Positions 1-5,824 of a DNA stretch of 6,102 nucleotides are shown here, piece by piece (the first letter of the stretch is position 1; every line of letters begins with the position of its first letter). Made by a program: the position numbers and the translations under genes. The notes under the pieces are model-generated. The model had not been told where the DNA came from. It searched no databases and saw only the letters and a list, made by a program, of their open reading frames with translations. The stretch comes from an uncultured Clostridia bacterium (lineage in GTDB: Bacteria > Bacillota > Clostridia > Christensenellales > Aristaeellaceae): positions 1 to 6,102 of the forward strand of contig CAKUCE010000184.1 of NCBI GenBank assembly GCA_934643535.1, in the 5' to 3' direction.

Positions 1-72
1 GCCGATGGTCTGGAAGCGTTCGGGGGAGATCAGCAAAAGTCCCATCCGGGGACGGCGGTTCAGATCGATCAT
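1..72 (-). CDS. 5' end of a divergent gene, product uncertain (partial, 24 codons)
   Basis: This is a leftward reading frame that starts at an ATG (72 to 70) and runs off the left edge. Its first residues are MIDLNRRPRMGLLLISPERF. A strong ribosome-binding site, AAGGAGGG on the minus strand (88 to 81), lies 8 bases before the ATG, and a consensus leftward promoter lies further upstream, so the start is well supported. The short hydrophobic strand after a basic stretch (RMGLLLIS) looks like the first beta strand of a Rossmann-like cytoplasmic enzyme. It faintly recalls the N-termini of L-fucose/L-arabinose isomerase-like proteins, but 24 residues cannot settle this. Its position back to back with a sugar-phosphate-sensing regulator suggests it is a target of that regulator, probably in carbohydrate metabolism. 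The gene is very likely real; the product is a guess. Confidence 0.72.
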   Translation of the reverse strand, partial: MIDLNRRPRMGLLLISPERFQTIG

Positions 73-80
73 AACAAAAA

Positions 81-88
81 CCCTCCTT
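81..88 (-). promoter_or_regulatory. Ribosome-binding site of the divergent gene
   Basis: Read on the minus strand this is AAGGAGGG, an almost full anti-16S match, 8 bases before the ATG at 72. It fixes the start of the truncated leftward gene. Confidence 0.85.
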
Positions 89-100
89 AGAAACCTGTTT

Positions 101-114
101 TTCATTATAAAGGG
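101..114. repeat. First copy of a direct repeat carrying a -10-like box
   Basis: TTCATTATA at 101-109 recurs at 137-145, 36 bases away, and the similarity continues weakly for five more bases (AAGGG here, GAAGG there). Read leftward each copy contains TATAAT. The copy at 137-150 is the -10 box of the strong leftward promoter. This copy lies closer to the leftward gene and has no recognisable -35 box at 16-18 bases, so it may be a secondary start point or a remnant of duplication. Confidence 0.5.
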
Positions 115-139
115 AAACATCTCATTTGGAGCCAGCTTC

Positions 140-168
140 ATTATAGAAGGATGACAACTAATTGTCAA
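140..168 (-). promoter_or_regulatory. Leftward consensus sigma-A promoter (TTGACA-N17-TATAAT)
   Basis: On the minus strand a perfect -35 box TTGACA (168 to 163) is followed by a 17-base spacer and a perfect -10 box TATAAT (145 to 140). Transcription would begin near 133 and give a leader of about 60 bases before the leftward ATG at 72. The -35 box sits inside an inverted repeat (152-167), so a bound regulator would block polymerase. So perfect a promoter would be strong when free, which suggests it is held down by a repressor. Confidence 0.85.
152..167. promoter_or_regulatory. Inverted repeat, candidate operator
   Basis: TGACAA-CTAA-TTGTCA is a perfect 6-base inverted repeat with a 4-base centre. 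It overlaps the -35 box of the leftward promoter and lies about 45 bases upstream of the rightward -35 box. A second, overlapping inverted repeat, GTCAA-N8-TTGAC, spans 164-181. This is a suitable place for the adjacent RpiR-family regulator to control both directions. The sequence shows the symmetry; that the neighbouring regulator binds here is inference. Part of the symmetry comes from the -35 consensus itself. Confidence 0.6.
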
Positions 169-209
169 TGACGTTTTTGACTTTTTGCATAAAACTTTTC
201 TTTTTGGGT

Positions 210-238
210 TTGACAGAAAGGAGCGCTTCCGCTATACT
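210..238 (+). promoter_or_regulatory. Rightward sigma-A promoter of the regulator/GH171 operon
   Basis: A perfect -35 box TTGACA (210-215), a 17-base spacer and a -10 box TATACT (233-238) make a strong rightward promoter. T-rich tracts at 174-178, 182-186, 196-199 and 201-205 directly upstream could serve as an UP element or cause curvature. Transcription would begin near 245, leaving about 78 bases of leader before the ATG at 323. The promoter lies inside the reading frame that is open upstream of that ATG, so the longer start at 185 is ruled out for transcripts from here. Confidence 0.85.
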
Positions 239-283
239 GAGAGTAGGAAAAACCGGAAACACACGCATAGCCGTCAAAAGAAG

Positions 284-303
284 CCGGGCAGCCTTCTGTC
301 CGG
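284..303 (+). other. Leader hairpin upstream of the regulator start
   Basis: CCGGGCAG (284-291) pairs with CTGTCCGG (296-303) through 8 base pairs including one G-U, with a CCTT loop. It ends 5 bases before the purine-rich ribosome-binding site (309-317). There is no U-run, so it is not an intrinsic terminator. It may stabilise the mRNA 5' end or modulate translation. I recognise no riboswitch class. Confidence 0.45.
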
Positions 304-322
304 GTCAAGGGAGAGGATCAAC

Positions 323-1207
323 ATGGCCGCAGCCGGAGGATGCTTTTTCAGGATCAAAGAATCCTACGCCTCATTAAGCCCCAAGGAACAGCAGATCGCC
401 GATTATCTGACGCAGCATCCCCGTCAGGCCTCCGGCATGTCGCTGGAGGAACTGGCACAGGCCTGCGGCAGCAGCGTTTCCTCCGTGATGCGGCTGTGCA
501 AGGCCCTGAAGCTGTCCGGCTACAAGGAACTGATGAAGAGCCTGTGCGGCGAACTGTCCGTGCTGGAGGAAAACCGGGAATTTGAGGATATTCACCCCGG
601 TGATAACCCCGAGGCGGTGATGAATCACCTGCTGACCAGCGACTTCGGCGCGCTGCGCGCCACTATGGAAATGAACGACGCGGCGGAGCTGGAACGGGCC
701 GTCAGCCTTTTGTGCCGGGCACGGCGCATTGATTTTTACGGCGTTGGCTCCTCCGGTCTGGTGGCGCTGGACGCCAGCAACAAGTTCGGCCGCATCGGCA
801 AGACCGTCGTGGTCAATACCGATCCGCACAACCAGTACATCACGGCCCTTTCCCTGCGCAAGGGAGACGCGGCGGTGGTCATCTCCTATTCCGGCGAGAC
901 CACCGACACCGTCAACGTGGCCCGGGAGATCGCCGCAGCGGGCGTGGACATGATCTCCCTGACCAAGTTCGGCGCTTCATCCATCAGCGACCTGGCTTCC
1001 ATCCGGCTGTTCACCGGCAGCACCGAGACCTTCATGCGCAGCGGCGCCATGAGCTCCCGCATCTGCCAGATGTTCATGATCGACGTGCTGTATACGTCCG
1101 TGTGCAGCCGCACCTATAAGGAGATACGGCCCCATCTGGAAAAGACCCGGGAGGCGGCCCTGCGGATGCATACGGCCCGGGGCGAGAATGTAAAAAAGGA
1201 AGCCTGA
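323..1207 (+). CDS. RpiR/MurR-family transcriptional regulator (HTH plus SIS domain)
   Basis: This is a cytoplasmic DNA-binding regulator of 294 residues, the usual length for the RpiR family. Residues about 6-77 form the N-terminal HTH_6 domain, with the recognition helix region around LEELAQACGSSVSSVMRLCK (41-60). Residues about 120-255 form a SIS domain, with phosphosugar-binding loops GVGSSG (140-145) and ISYSGETTDT (187-196). Such regulators sense a sugar phosphate; MurR senses MurNAc-6-phosphate. The start at 323 follows GGGAGAGG (309-316). An upstream ATG at 185 is open in frame but precedes the promoter and adds a non-family, basic extension. The next gene is only 54 bases away and belongs to the NamZ/DUF1343 family, which in Bacillus subtilis is clustered with murR, so a MurR-like role in amino-sugar control is a reasonable inference. 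The ligand cannot be proven here, and an RpiR regulator for another sugar remains possible. Confidence 0.93.
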   Translation: MAAAGGCFFRIKESYASLSPKEQQIADYLTQHPRQASGMSLEELAQACGSSVSSVMRLCKALKLSGYKELMKSLCGELSVLEENREFEDIHPGDNPEAVMNHLLTSDFGALRATMEMNDAAELERAVSLLCRARRIDFYGVGSSGLVALDASNKFGRIGKTVVVNTDPHNQYITALSLRKGDAAVVISYSGETTDTVNVAREIAAAGVDMISLTKFGASSISDLASIRLFTGSTETFMRSGAMSSRICQMFMIDVLYTSVCSRTYKEIRPHLEKTREAALRMHTARGENVKKEA

Positions 1208-1261
1208 GCGAAGGACGATCTTATCCCGTTTGAAGACGACTCAACGTACAGGAGGAGAAAT

Positions 1262-2446
1262 ATGCATAAAGTTCTGAACGGCATCGACCGGCTGGAAGCG
1301 CTGGATCGGGAATTGAAGGGGCTGCGGCTGGGTGTGGTCACGGGCGGCGGCGCGGTCAGCCGCGAGCTGACCCCTGTGGTGGACGTGCTCTGCGGGCGCT
1401 ACAACGTAACGGCCCTGTGGAACACCATCTATGGCATCCGGGGCGAATTCCAGTATGGCGAACGGGTGCCGGAGTACACGGACCCCGTCACCGGACGGCA
1501 GGTCGTCAGCATCTTCAACCGGGAGCGCATCGCCCCGTCGGAGGAAATGCTGTCGCAGGTGGACGCAGTGGTCTTCGACATTCGGGAAGCGGGCACCCGC
1601 TTCTTTGAATACCTGCACTGCTGCGCCGCGCTGATGAAGGCCTGCGCCAAGGCGGGCAAGAAGCTGGTCATCCCCGACCGCATCGCGCCCATCAACGGCG
1701 TGACGGTGGAGGGCACCGTCTGCCCGTCCACCATGCATCTGATCGTAGGCGACTACGAGCTGCCCAGCCGGACGGCGCTGACCATGGGTGAATTTGCCCG
1801 GTACGTGAACGGCGAGTTCGGCATCGGCTGCGACCTGCATATCATCCCCGTGGAGGGCTGGAAGCGAAGCTGGTACGCGGACGAAACCGATCTGCCGTGG
1901 CTGCTGCCCTCGCCCAGCCTGAACAGCTGCGCCGCCAACCTGCTGTACGCGGGCATGTGTGTGTTCGAGGGCGTCAGCACCATCAGCGAAGGCCGGGGCA
2001 CCAGCAAGCCCTTCGAGCTGATCGGCGCGCCCTGGGCCGACGGCTATGAGCTGGCCGCCCGGATGAACCGCAAGGGGCTGGAAGGTGTGGCGTTCGCACC
2101 GGTGTTCTTCAAGCCCGGCAGCTCCGACTATCAGGGACAGGTCTGCAAGGGCGTGCAGGTCATCGTCCGGGATCGCACCCGCTTCGAGTCCTTCCGCACG
2201 GCCATCACCCTGCTGGATACCTTCCGGGAGCTGTGGCCTGACGAAGTGCAGTGGGCCGGCTGCTCGGCCGGTCACGATGTGAAGGAGCTGCCCTCCGCCC
2301 CGGAATTTACCCGCTATCTGGACAAGCTGCTGGCCGACCCCGACTATACCGCCGGGATCGTGAACGGCGAACAGCTCATCGACCGCTACGCCGAAGCCCG
2401 CGCCCGCTATACGCAGCGCAAGGAAAAGTATCAGCTGTACGAATGA
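1262..2446 (+). CDS. DUF1343 / GH171 family protein, NamZ(YbbC)-related, with altered active-site motifs
   Basis: This 394-residue protein matches the DUF1343 family along its whole length. The founding member, NamZ, releases MurNAc from the non-reducing end of peptidoglycan fragments. Recognisable conserved blocks are GIRGEFQYGE (58-67), VFDIREAGTRFFEY (104-117), PINGVTVEG (143-151), GWKRSWYADET..LPW (199-213), SEGRGTSKPFELIGAPW (242-258) and, further on, YQGQVCKGVQV. The start follows AGGAGG (1250-1255) with 6-base spacing. The N-terminus (MHKVLNGIDRLEALDREL) has no signal peptide, so the protein is cytoplasmic, unlike the exported Bacillus enzyme. The typical GPEHG motif before GIRG reads NTIYG (54-58), DRPNPING reads DRIAPING (139-146) and SPN reads SPS (217-219). 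The gene probably depends on the promoter at 210-238 and ends at a strong terminator. Family membership is secure; that it hydrolyses MurNAc is doubtful. Confidence 0.92.
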   Translation: MHKVLNGIDRLEALDRELKGLRLGVVTGGGAVSRELTPVVDVLCGRYNVTALWNTIYGIRGEFQYGERVPEYTDPVTGRQVVSIFNRERIAPSEEMLSQVDAVVFDIREAGTRFFEYLHCCAALMKACAKAGKKLVIPDRIAPINGVTVEGTVCPSTMHLIVGDYELPSRTALTMGEFARYVNGEFGIGCDLHIIPVEGWKRSWYADETDLPWLLPSPSLNSCAANLLYAGMCVFEGVSTISEGRGTSKPFELIGAPWADGYELAARMNRKGLEGVAFAPVFFKPGSSDYQGQVCKGVQVIVRDRTRFESFRTAITLLDTFRELWPDEVQWAGCSAGHDVKELPSAPEFTRYLDKLLADPDYTAGIVNGEQLIDRYAEARARYTQRKEKYQLYE

Positions 2447-2464
2447 TCGTCCGAACGGATTTCC

Positions 2465-2497
2465 AAGCCCCGCGCCCGACCCGGCGCGGGGCTTTTT
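2465..2497 (+). terminator. Intrinsic (rho-independent) terminator of the regulator/GH171 operon
   Basis: AAGCCCCGCGCC (2465-2476) pairs perfectly with GGCGCGGGGCTT (2483-2494) around a CGACCC loop, and is followed by TTTTT (2493-2497). It starts 18 bases after the GH171 gene's stop codon and separates this operon from the ABC transporter genes. On the opposite strand the hairpin is followed by TTGG, so it is mainly one-directional. Confidence 0.93.
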
Positions 2498-2527
2498 CTA
2501 TCCTTCTCTCCGCCGGTTTTACAATTC

Positions 2528-2541
2528 TGTCACACGTGACC
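2528..2541. promoter_or_regulatory. Upstream copy of a TGTCAC...TGACC site
   Basis: TGTCAC-ACG-TGACC contains the imperfectly symmetric GTCAC-AC-GTGAC (2529-2540), just upstream of the -10 box at 2555-2560 and overlapping where a -35 box would lie. A near copy occurs at 2574-2588, 46 bases downstream. It is a candidate operator for the ABC operon; the binding protein is unknown. Confidence 0.45.
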
Positions 2542-2551
2542 GGTGGGAATG

Positions 2552-2560
2552 TGTTATGAT
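2552..2560 (+). promoter_or_regulatory. Extended -10 promoter of the ABC operon
   Basis: TG-T-TATGAT is an extended -10 element (TGnTATnnT). No good -35 box lies 16-18 bases upstream, which fits an extended -10 promoter or one helped by an activator. The expected start is near 2567, giving a leader of about 38 bases before the GTG at 2605. Confidence 0.65.
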
Positions 2561-2573
2561 AGAAAGGTGAATT

Positions 2574-2588
2574 TGTCACGACATGACC
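2574..2588. promoter_or_regulatory. Downstream copy of a TGTCAC...TGACC site
   Basis: TGTCAC-GACA-TGACC matches the site at 2528-2541 except for one extra base in the centre. It lies in the expected 5' leader, between the promoter and the ribosome-binding site (2591-2597), where a bound repressor could block transcription. Confidence 0.42.
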
Positions 2589-2604
2589 TGAGGGAGGTTT
2601 TTCT

Positions 2605-3537
2605 GTGATCGACATTCAGCATGTGACCAAACGCTACGGCGCGCTGTACGCCCTGCGGGATGTGTCGCTGCATGTGGAAAAAGGCTCGGTGCTGGGGCTG
2701 CTGGGGCAGAACGGCGCGGGCAAGACCACGCTGATCAATATTCTGACGGGCTATCTGGCCCCCACCGAAGGCCGGGCGCTGCTGGCCGGGCACGACGCGC
2801 TGCTGGAGCCGGAGGAAGCCCGGAAGCGTCTGGGCTATCTGCCGGAGGTCCCGCCCCTGTATGATGAAATGACCGTGCGGGAATATCTGCGCTTTGCCGC
2901 CCGGCTCAAAGGAGTGGAAAGCCGGGCCGTGCCCGCTCATGTGGATGAGATCATGGAGCTGTGCGGCCTGACCCAGATGCAGCGGCGGCTGCTGTCCCAT
3001 CTGAGCAAGGGCTACCGCCAGCGGGCGGGGCTGGCGCAGGCTTTGTGCGGCGACCCGGAGATTCTGGTGCTGGACGAGCCCACCGTAGGGCTGGACCCCA
3101 AGCAGATCACCGAAATTCGTTCGCTCATCCGCCGTTTGAGCCGGGAAAAGACGATCCTGTTTTCCTCCCATATTCTCAGCGAGGTGCAGCAGCTCTGCGA
3201 CCACGTGGTCATTCTGCATCAGGGGCAGGTAAAGACCGCCATGGCGCTGGACGACGCGGACAGCACGGACGCGGTTTCCCTGCTGGTGACGGTAGGCGCG
3301 GCGGAAAAGTCCATCGTGCCCCGTCTGCGGGAGATGGACGGCCTGCGGCGGCTGACGGTCCAGCCGGACAGCCACCCCGACCGTACCACCCTAACCCTGG
3401 CCTTTTCCATCGGGGAAAGCGAGCCGGAGCGGCGGCTGTTTGCGCTGCTGAGCCGTCTGGGCGTGCCGCTGCTGCACCTGAGCCGCCAGAACGGCGATCT
3501 GGAGCAGGTATTTCTGCAGGCCATCGCGGACGAGTGA
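2605..3537 (+). CDS. ABC-2 type exporter ATP-binding subunit, GldA/NatA-like
   Basis: This 310-residue ATPase would power the membrane subunit encoded next. It has every ABC motif: Walker A GQNGAGKTT (34-42), a Q-loop position in YLPEVPPLY (78-86), the signature LSKGYRQR (133-140), Walker B ILVLDEPT (153-160), the D-loop GLD (162-164) and the switch histidine in SSHIL (H189). The YLPE form and LSKGYRQR signature are typical of the GldA-like branch. Residues after about 220 form the family's C-terminal accessory region. The start is GTG at 2605, placed by AGGGAGG (2591-2597) with 7-base spacing; the first residues MIDIQHVTKRYG match the family start. The permease gene follows after 16 bases. 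Gliding motility is not implied: homologous operons are common in non-gliding Clostridia. The substrate is unknown. Confidence 0.95.
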   Translation: MIDIQHVTKRYGALYALRDVSLHVEKGSVLGLLGQNGAGKTTLINILTGYLAPTEGRALLAGHDALLEPEEARKRLGYLPEVPPLYDEMTVREYLRFAARLKGVESRAVPAHVDEIMELCGLTQMQRRLLSHLSKGYRQRAGLAQALCGDPEILVLDEPTVGLDPKQITEIRSLIRRLSREKTILFSSHILSEVQQLCDHVVILHQGQVKTAMALDDADSTDAVSLLVTVGAAEKSIVPRLREMDGLRRLTVQPDSHPDRTTLTLAFSIGESEPERRLFALLSRLGVPLLHLSRQNGDLEQVFLQAIADE

Positions 3538-3553
3538 AAGGAGAAAGCCGGAC

Positions 3554-4273
3554 GTGAAAACCATCTTCAAACGGGAATTCCTCGGCTATTACCGCACGCC
3601 GGTGGGCTATGTGTTCATGAGCGTGTTTCTGGCGCTGGCCGGGTTGATCTTTTACCTTTCCAACCTGAAAAGCCTGTCGGGCGACCTTTTGTCCTTCCTG
3701 TCCCAGATGACGCTTTTGAACATGCTGCTGTGTCCGCTTTTGACCATGCGGCTGATCTGCGAGGAGCGGCAGAAGCGCACCGATCAGCTGCTGCTGACCG
3801 CTCCGATATCGCTGGCTTCGGCGGTGCTGGGCAAATATTTTGCAGCAGCGGCGGTGCTGCTTTTGACCATTCTGTGCAGCAATCTGTACACGCTGATCAT
3901 CGCCTTTTACGGCACGGTATATGCCGGGGAATGGTTCGTGGGCTATCTGGGCTTCACGCTGCAAAGCCTGAGCTTTCTGGCGCTGGACCTGCTGGTGAGC
4001 TGCTTTGCCAAAAATCAGATCACCGGCGCGGTGGCGGGCTTCGGAGCAAACTTCTTCCTGTGGATGACCGATCTGCTGGCCAACAACGTAAGCGTTTCCT
4101 GGCTGCGGGACGCGCTGAGCTTCATCAGTCTGTACGACCGCTACGAGCCCTTTTTGCTGGGCCAGCTCAGCTATGCCAGCATTCTGTTTTTCGTGAGCTT
4201 TATCGTCGTGTGTCTGGCGGGCGCAGTCCGCGTGCTGGATGCCCGCCGCTTCGGGGAAGGAGGCGCGGTCTGA
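3554..4273 (+). CDS. ABC-2 type transporter permease, GldF-like
   Basis: This 239-residue integral membrane protein is the channel-forming partner of the preceding ATPase. About six membrane segments can be seen, near residues 17-36, 52-68, 95-118, 129-151, 156-175 and 207-228. The cytoplasmic motif EERQKRTDQLLLTAP (70-84), between the second and third segments, is the hallmark of ABC-2 permeases (E-E-x-x-x-x-T-x-x-L-L-L-T-x-P) and contacts the ATPase. The start is GTG at 3554, preceded by AAAGGAG (3537-3543) overlapping the ATPase stop, with spacing of about 10 bases; MKTIFKREFLGYYRTPVGYVF is a normal family N-terminus. The next gene begins one base after its stop codon, so translation is probably coupled. 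Confidence 0.94.
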   Translation: MKTIFKREFLGYYRTPVGYVFMSVFLALAGLIFYLSNLKSLSGDLLSFLSQMTLLNMLLCPLLTMRLICEERQKRTDQLLLTAPISLASAVLGKYFAAAAVLLLTILCSNLYTLIIAFYGTVYAGEWFVGYLGFTLQSLSFLALDLLVSCFAKNQITGAVAGFGANFFLWMTDLLANNVSVSWLRDALSFISLYDRYEPFLLGQLSYASILFFVSFIVVCLAGAVRVLDARRFGEGGAV

Positions 4274-4274
4274 A

Positions 4275-5750
4275 ATGAAACCGTTCCAAAAAACAGGCCG
4301 CCTGCTGACCCGCCTGCGCCAGCCCAAATGGCGGCACGGCCGCCGCGGCGCCCTTCTGATGGCGGCGTTTCTGGCCGTGTTTGTGCTGGCCAATGCGGCG
4401 GTCACAGGGCTGGAAAACCTGTACGGCTGGCGAAAGGACCTGAGCTACAACGGCTATGCCACCACCGGCGAAGAAACGCAAAAGGCGCTGGAACGGGTGC
4501 AGGAAGATGTGGAGCTGTATCTTCTCTACCAGAATGGCGACGAGGACGAACAGGTTCTGCAGGTTTTGAACCGCTACAAGGTGCTTTCCGATCACATCAG
4601 CGTCATTCCCACGGACATCGCCCGGAATCCGGCCATTCTTTCCCGCTTCACCGGCGACGAGAACACCTCCGTGGCGGCGGACTCCGTCATCGTCTCCTGT
4701 CCGGCCACCGGGCGCTACAAGGTGCTGGATTATCAGAATTTCTTCACCACCGGCTACAACATCGAGGCCGGAGAATTTCAGATCGAAGGCCTCAGCTACG
4801 AAAAGACCCTGACGGAGGCCATCGTCTACGTCACTCGGGAGGAAATTCCCACCGTGGGCTTCTTGCAGGGCCACGGCGAGCTGACGCTGGAAAATCTGGA
4901 AAACTTCACCAACTTTCTCACCAGCAATAACATCGACAGCCGCGGCGTGAACCTGCGGGCCGGGGATGTGCTGGACGGGATCGACTGCCTGTTCATCGTG
5001 GGCCTGCAGAAGGACCTGACCGAGGACGAAGCCCAAGCCCTGCTTGCCTACACCCAAAACGGCGGCAACGTCTTTATCGTGCGGGACTATACCGATCCCA
5101 TCGAGGGGGTGCCCAACTATCTGGCCTTCCTGCGCAGCTACGGCATTGTGCCGCTGGCAGGCGTGGCCGTGGCCGGGGAGGAGGACACCGACACCTACTA
5201 CGGCGAACCGCTCTACATTATTCCGAAGGTCTGCGAGCTGGACATGACTGCCGCGCTGCTCAGCAGCGGCTACGACGTGCTTCTGATGCCCGCCGCCAGC
5301 GCTTTTGAGGACCCCGCCGAGCCGGACAGCAGCCTGACCGTCGCCACGGTGCTGAAAACCGGCCCCCACGGCTACCTGCGCAGTCTGACCGACGGCAGGA
5401 ACACGCTGGACAGGCAGGAGGGCGACCGGGAAGGTGAGCTTTCGCTGGCCCTATACGCCCATCGGATGCACTCCAACGGCAACGTCAGCCGGATGTTTGC
5501 CCTTGGCAACAGCACCATGCTGGTGGACGACTACATTTACCAGAGCACCTTCAACGAACAATTCCTGACCGCCGTTCTCAAGGAGCTGGTTCCCAGCGGC
5601 GAGATTTCTCTGGACATCATGGCCTCCAGTGCTTTCCGTCCCTCTCTGACGGTCGGCAGTCAAACCATGGGCGTCGCCCTCCTTGTTGCCCTTCCCCTTT
5701 TGATCCTTCTCGCCGCCGCCTTCTTCCTCCTCCCCCGCAGGCAGGGGTAG
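4275..5750 (+). CDS. GldG-like ABC transporter auxiliary protein
   Basis: This 491-residue membrane-anchored protein is the third part of the GldA-F-G type exporter. It has a basic N-terminus, one membrane segment (about 25-46), a long extracytoplasmic domain of the ABC_transp_aux/GldG type and a C-terminal membrane segment (466-486) followed by RRQG. The motif GHGE (199-202), after a stretch AIVYVTREEIPTVGFLQ, is characteristic of this family. The ATG at 4275 is chosen because AAGGAGG (4257-4263) precedes it; an in-frame ATG at 4239 lies inside the permease gene and lacks a site. The last 27 codons or so use CTT/CTC for Leu, unlike the CTG-rich remainder, and the TAG stop sits at the centre of a 19-base palindrome. 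No DUF4340 partner gene, often found after gldG-like genes in Clostridia, follows. Its exact role is unknown even in studied relatives. Confidence 0.9.
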   Translation: MKPFQKTGRLLTRLRQPKWRHGRRGALLMAAFLAVFVLANAAVTGLENLYGWRKDLSYNGYATTGEETQKALERVQEDVELYLLYQNGDEDEQVLQVLNRYKVLSDHISVIPTDIARNPAILSRFTGDENTSVAADSVIVSCPATGRYKVLDYQNFFTTGYNIEAGEFQIEGLSYEKTLTEAIVYVTREEIPTVGFLQGHGELTLENLENFTNFLTSNNIDSRGVNLRAGDVLDGIDCLFIVGLQKDLTEDEAQALLAYTQNGGNVFIVRDYTDPIEGVPNYLAFLRSYGIVPLAGVAVAGEEDTDTYYGEPLYIIPKVCELDMTAALLSSGYDVLLMPAASAFEDPAEPDSSLTVATVLKTGPHGYLRSLTDGRNTLDRQEGDREGELSLALYAHRMHSNGNVSRMFALGNSTMLVDDYIYQSTFNEQFLTAVLKELVPSGEISLDIMASSAFRPSLTVGSQTMGVALLVALPLLILLAAAFFLLPRRQG

Positions 5751-5759
5751 TACCCCTGC
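5741..5759. repeat. Perfect palindrome centred on the gldG-like stop codon
   Basis: GCAGGGGTA-G-TACCCCTGC has 9-base arms and spans the TAG stop (5748-5750). As RNA it would make a 7-pair GC-rich stem with the stop codon in the loop. No U-run follows, so it is not a classic terminator. Confidence 0.8.
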
Positions 5760-5765
5760 ACCCCA

Positions 5766-5788
5766 CTCCGCGCCCTTTGGGCGCGGGG
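5766..5788. repeat. Second hairpin of the 3' tail
   Basis: CCGCGCCC (5768-5775) pairs perfectly with GGGCGCGG (5779-5786) around TTT, extendable by one G-U and one C-G pair. It lies 9 bases after the stop-codon palindrome. It is followed by CTGCTCG rather than T residues, so termination here would be inefficient or need another factor; blocking 3' exonucleases is another possible use. Confidence 0.75.
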
Positions 5789-5824
5789 CTGCTCGAGGGA
5801 AAGCAAGTTGGCTGCGGAGTTACC

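Noticed and set aside
174..205. Phased T-tracts as a curved regulatory region
   Set aside because: The spacing is only loosely near a helical turn, and AT-richness upstream of a promoter is ordinary; it is noted only as a possible UP element.
185..322. N-terminal extension of the regulator from an ATG at 185
   Set aside because: The strong promoter (210-238) lies inside it, there is no ribosome-binding site, and the added residues do not resemble the family; the ATG at 323 has a good site and gives a normal length.
1241..2275. 344-residue open frame on the minus strand opposite the GH171 gene
   Set aside because: It has no ribosome-binding site or promoter, its His/Gln/Ala-rich sequence matches nothing I know, and the opposite strand has a clear conserved gene. 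Long antisense frames are expected in GC-rich DNA.
2836..2862. Glu instead of Gln at the Q-loop of the ABC ATPase
   Set aside because: YLPE at this position is common in GldA/NatA-like ATPases, so it is not an anomaly.
3209..5369. Two long minus-strand open frames (398 and 389 residues) opposite the permease and GldG-like genes
   Set aside because: They are GC-driven shadows of well-supported genes and lack start signals.
2605..5750. Gliding-motility machinery suggested by the Gld-like names
   Set aside because: The other motility genes are absent, and these three families are widespread in non-gliding bacteria.
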